Positions 5,551-5,651 of a DNA stretch of 5,651 nt are shown here, piece after piece. Below the pieces are notes generated by a model, which did no database searches, was not told where the DNA came from, and saw only the letters and a list, made by a program, of their open reading frames with translations. This DNA is from Candidatus Cloacimonadota bacterium (lineage in GTDB: Bacteria > Cloacimonadota > Cloacimonadia > Cloacimonadales > Cloacimonadaceae), in assembly GCA_027318525.1 (NCBI GenBank), contig DAHVPA010000125.1:1-5651 (forward strand), read 5' to 3'. Every line of letters starts with the position of its first letter. Position 1 is the stretch's first letter. A program made the translations under genes and the position numbers.

Positions 5551-5651
5551 TCAGGGATTGGGATTTTCGTCTTTATTAAGTATTGTGACCACGGATGAAC
5601 GTGAAAATTCCACCCGCACATGATTGGTGTCGTCAATTTCGATAACAACGA
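5551..5651 (-). CDS. yajC: Preprotein translocase subunit YajC, C-terminal fragment (N-terminus off window)
   Basis: Only the last 32 residues are present; the frame enters from the right edge (first full codon at 5649) and stops with TGA at 5551-5553. The tail begins VVIEIDDTNHVRVEFS and continues RSSVVTILNKDENPNP. This matches the end of YajC: a beta-strand of the type V-x-E-I followed by N-x-(V/I)-(R/K)-(I/V)-x-(F/V)-x-(R/K)-S-x-(V/I) and a short polar tail. YajC is a small single-span inner-membrane protein that associates with SecDF and the SecYEG translocon. In many genomes it sits beside secD and tgt; here it precedes def on the same strand. The assignment rests on a short tail, so it is likely but not certain. 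Confidence 0.65.
   Translation of the reverse strand, partial: VVIEIDDTNHVRVEFSRSSVVTILNKDENPNP

Overview
The window looks like an ordinary chromosomal stretch of a Gram-negative-type bacterium with about 50% GC. A YajC fragment, a periplasmic-type HtrA protease and a large Sec-exported beta-helix surface protein all point to a cell with an envelope of that kind. The exported protein's domain mix and the compact housekeeping cluster suggest the FCB side of the tree, possibly Cloacimonadota. That placement is an impression from protein style, not something the sequence proves.

Layout from left to right. (1) Positions 1-983, minus strand: the N-terminal 327 residues of a secreted protein with a signal peptide, a jelly-roll (choice-of-anchor J / MAM-like) domain and the start of a right-handed beta-helix; it runs off the left edge. 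(2) Positions 984-1231: a divergent intergenic region with two back-to-back sigma70-type promoters, each TTGACA plus a 17-bp spacer, one for the surface protein and one for an MscS gene. (3) Positions 1232-1816, plus strand: a short MscS-family channel that lacks the usual C-terminal cytoplasmic cage. (4) Positions 1857-1884: a strong hairpin that can terminate transcription from both sides of a convergent junction. (5) Positions 1911 to the right edge, all minus strand: a housekeeping cluster transcribed yajC (partial), def, fmt, DUF116, htrA. def and fmt overlap by 4 nt, fmt and DUF116 are 1 nt apart, and htrA follows after 74 nt.

The central logic is N-terminal formyl-methionine metabolism: Fmt formylates the initiator tRNA and Def removes the formyl group from new proteins. 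Around this pair sit a Sec-translocase accessory subunit (YajC), a cysteine-rich membrane protein of unknown function (DUF116) and an envelope protease (HtrA). The result is a run from protein birth to export and quality control.

There is no mobile element, CRISPR array, tRNA or rRNA here, and no gene-free stretch exceeds 300 bases. The points most worth a second look are the cage-less MscS, three 11-bp tandem repeats between yajC and def, and the DUF116 protein tied closely to fmt. I see no convincing evidence of a wholly new multi-gene system.
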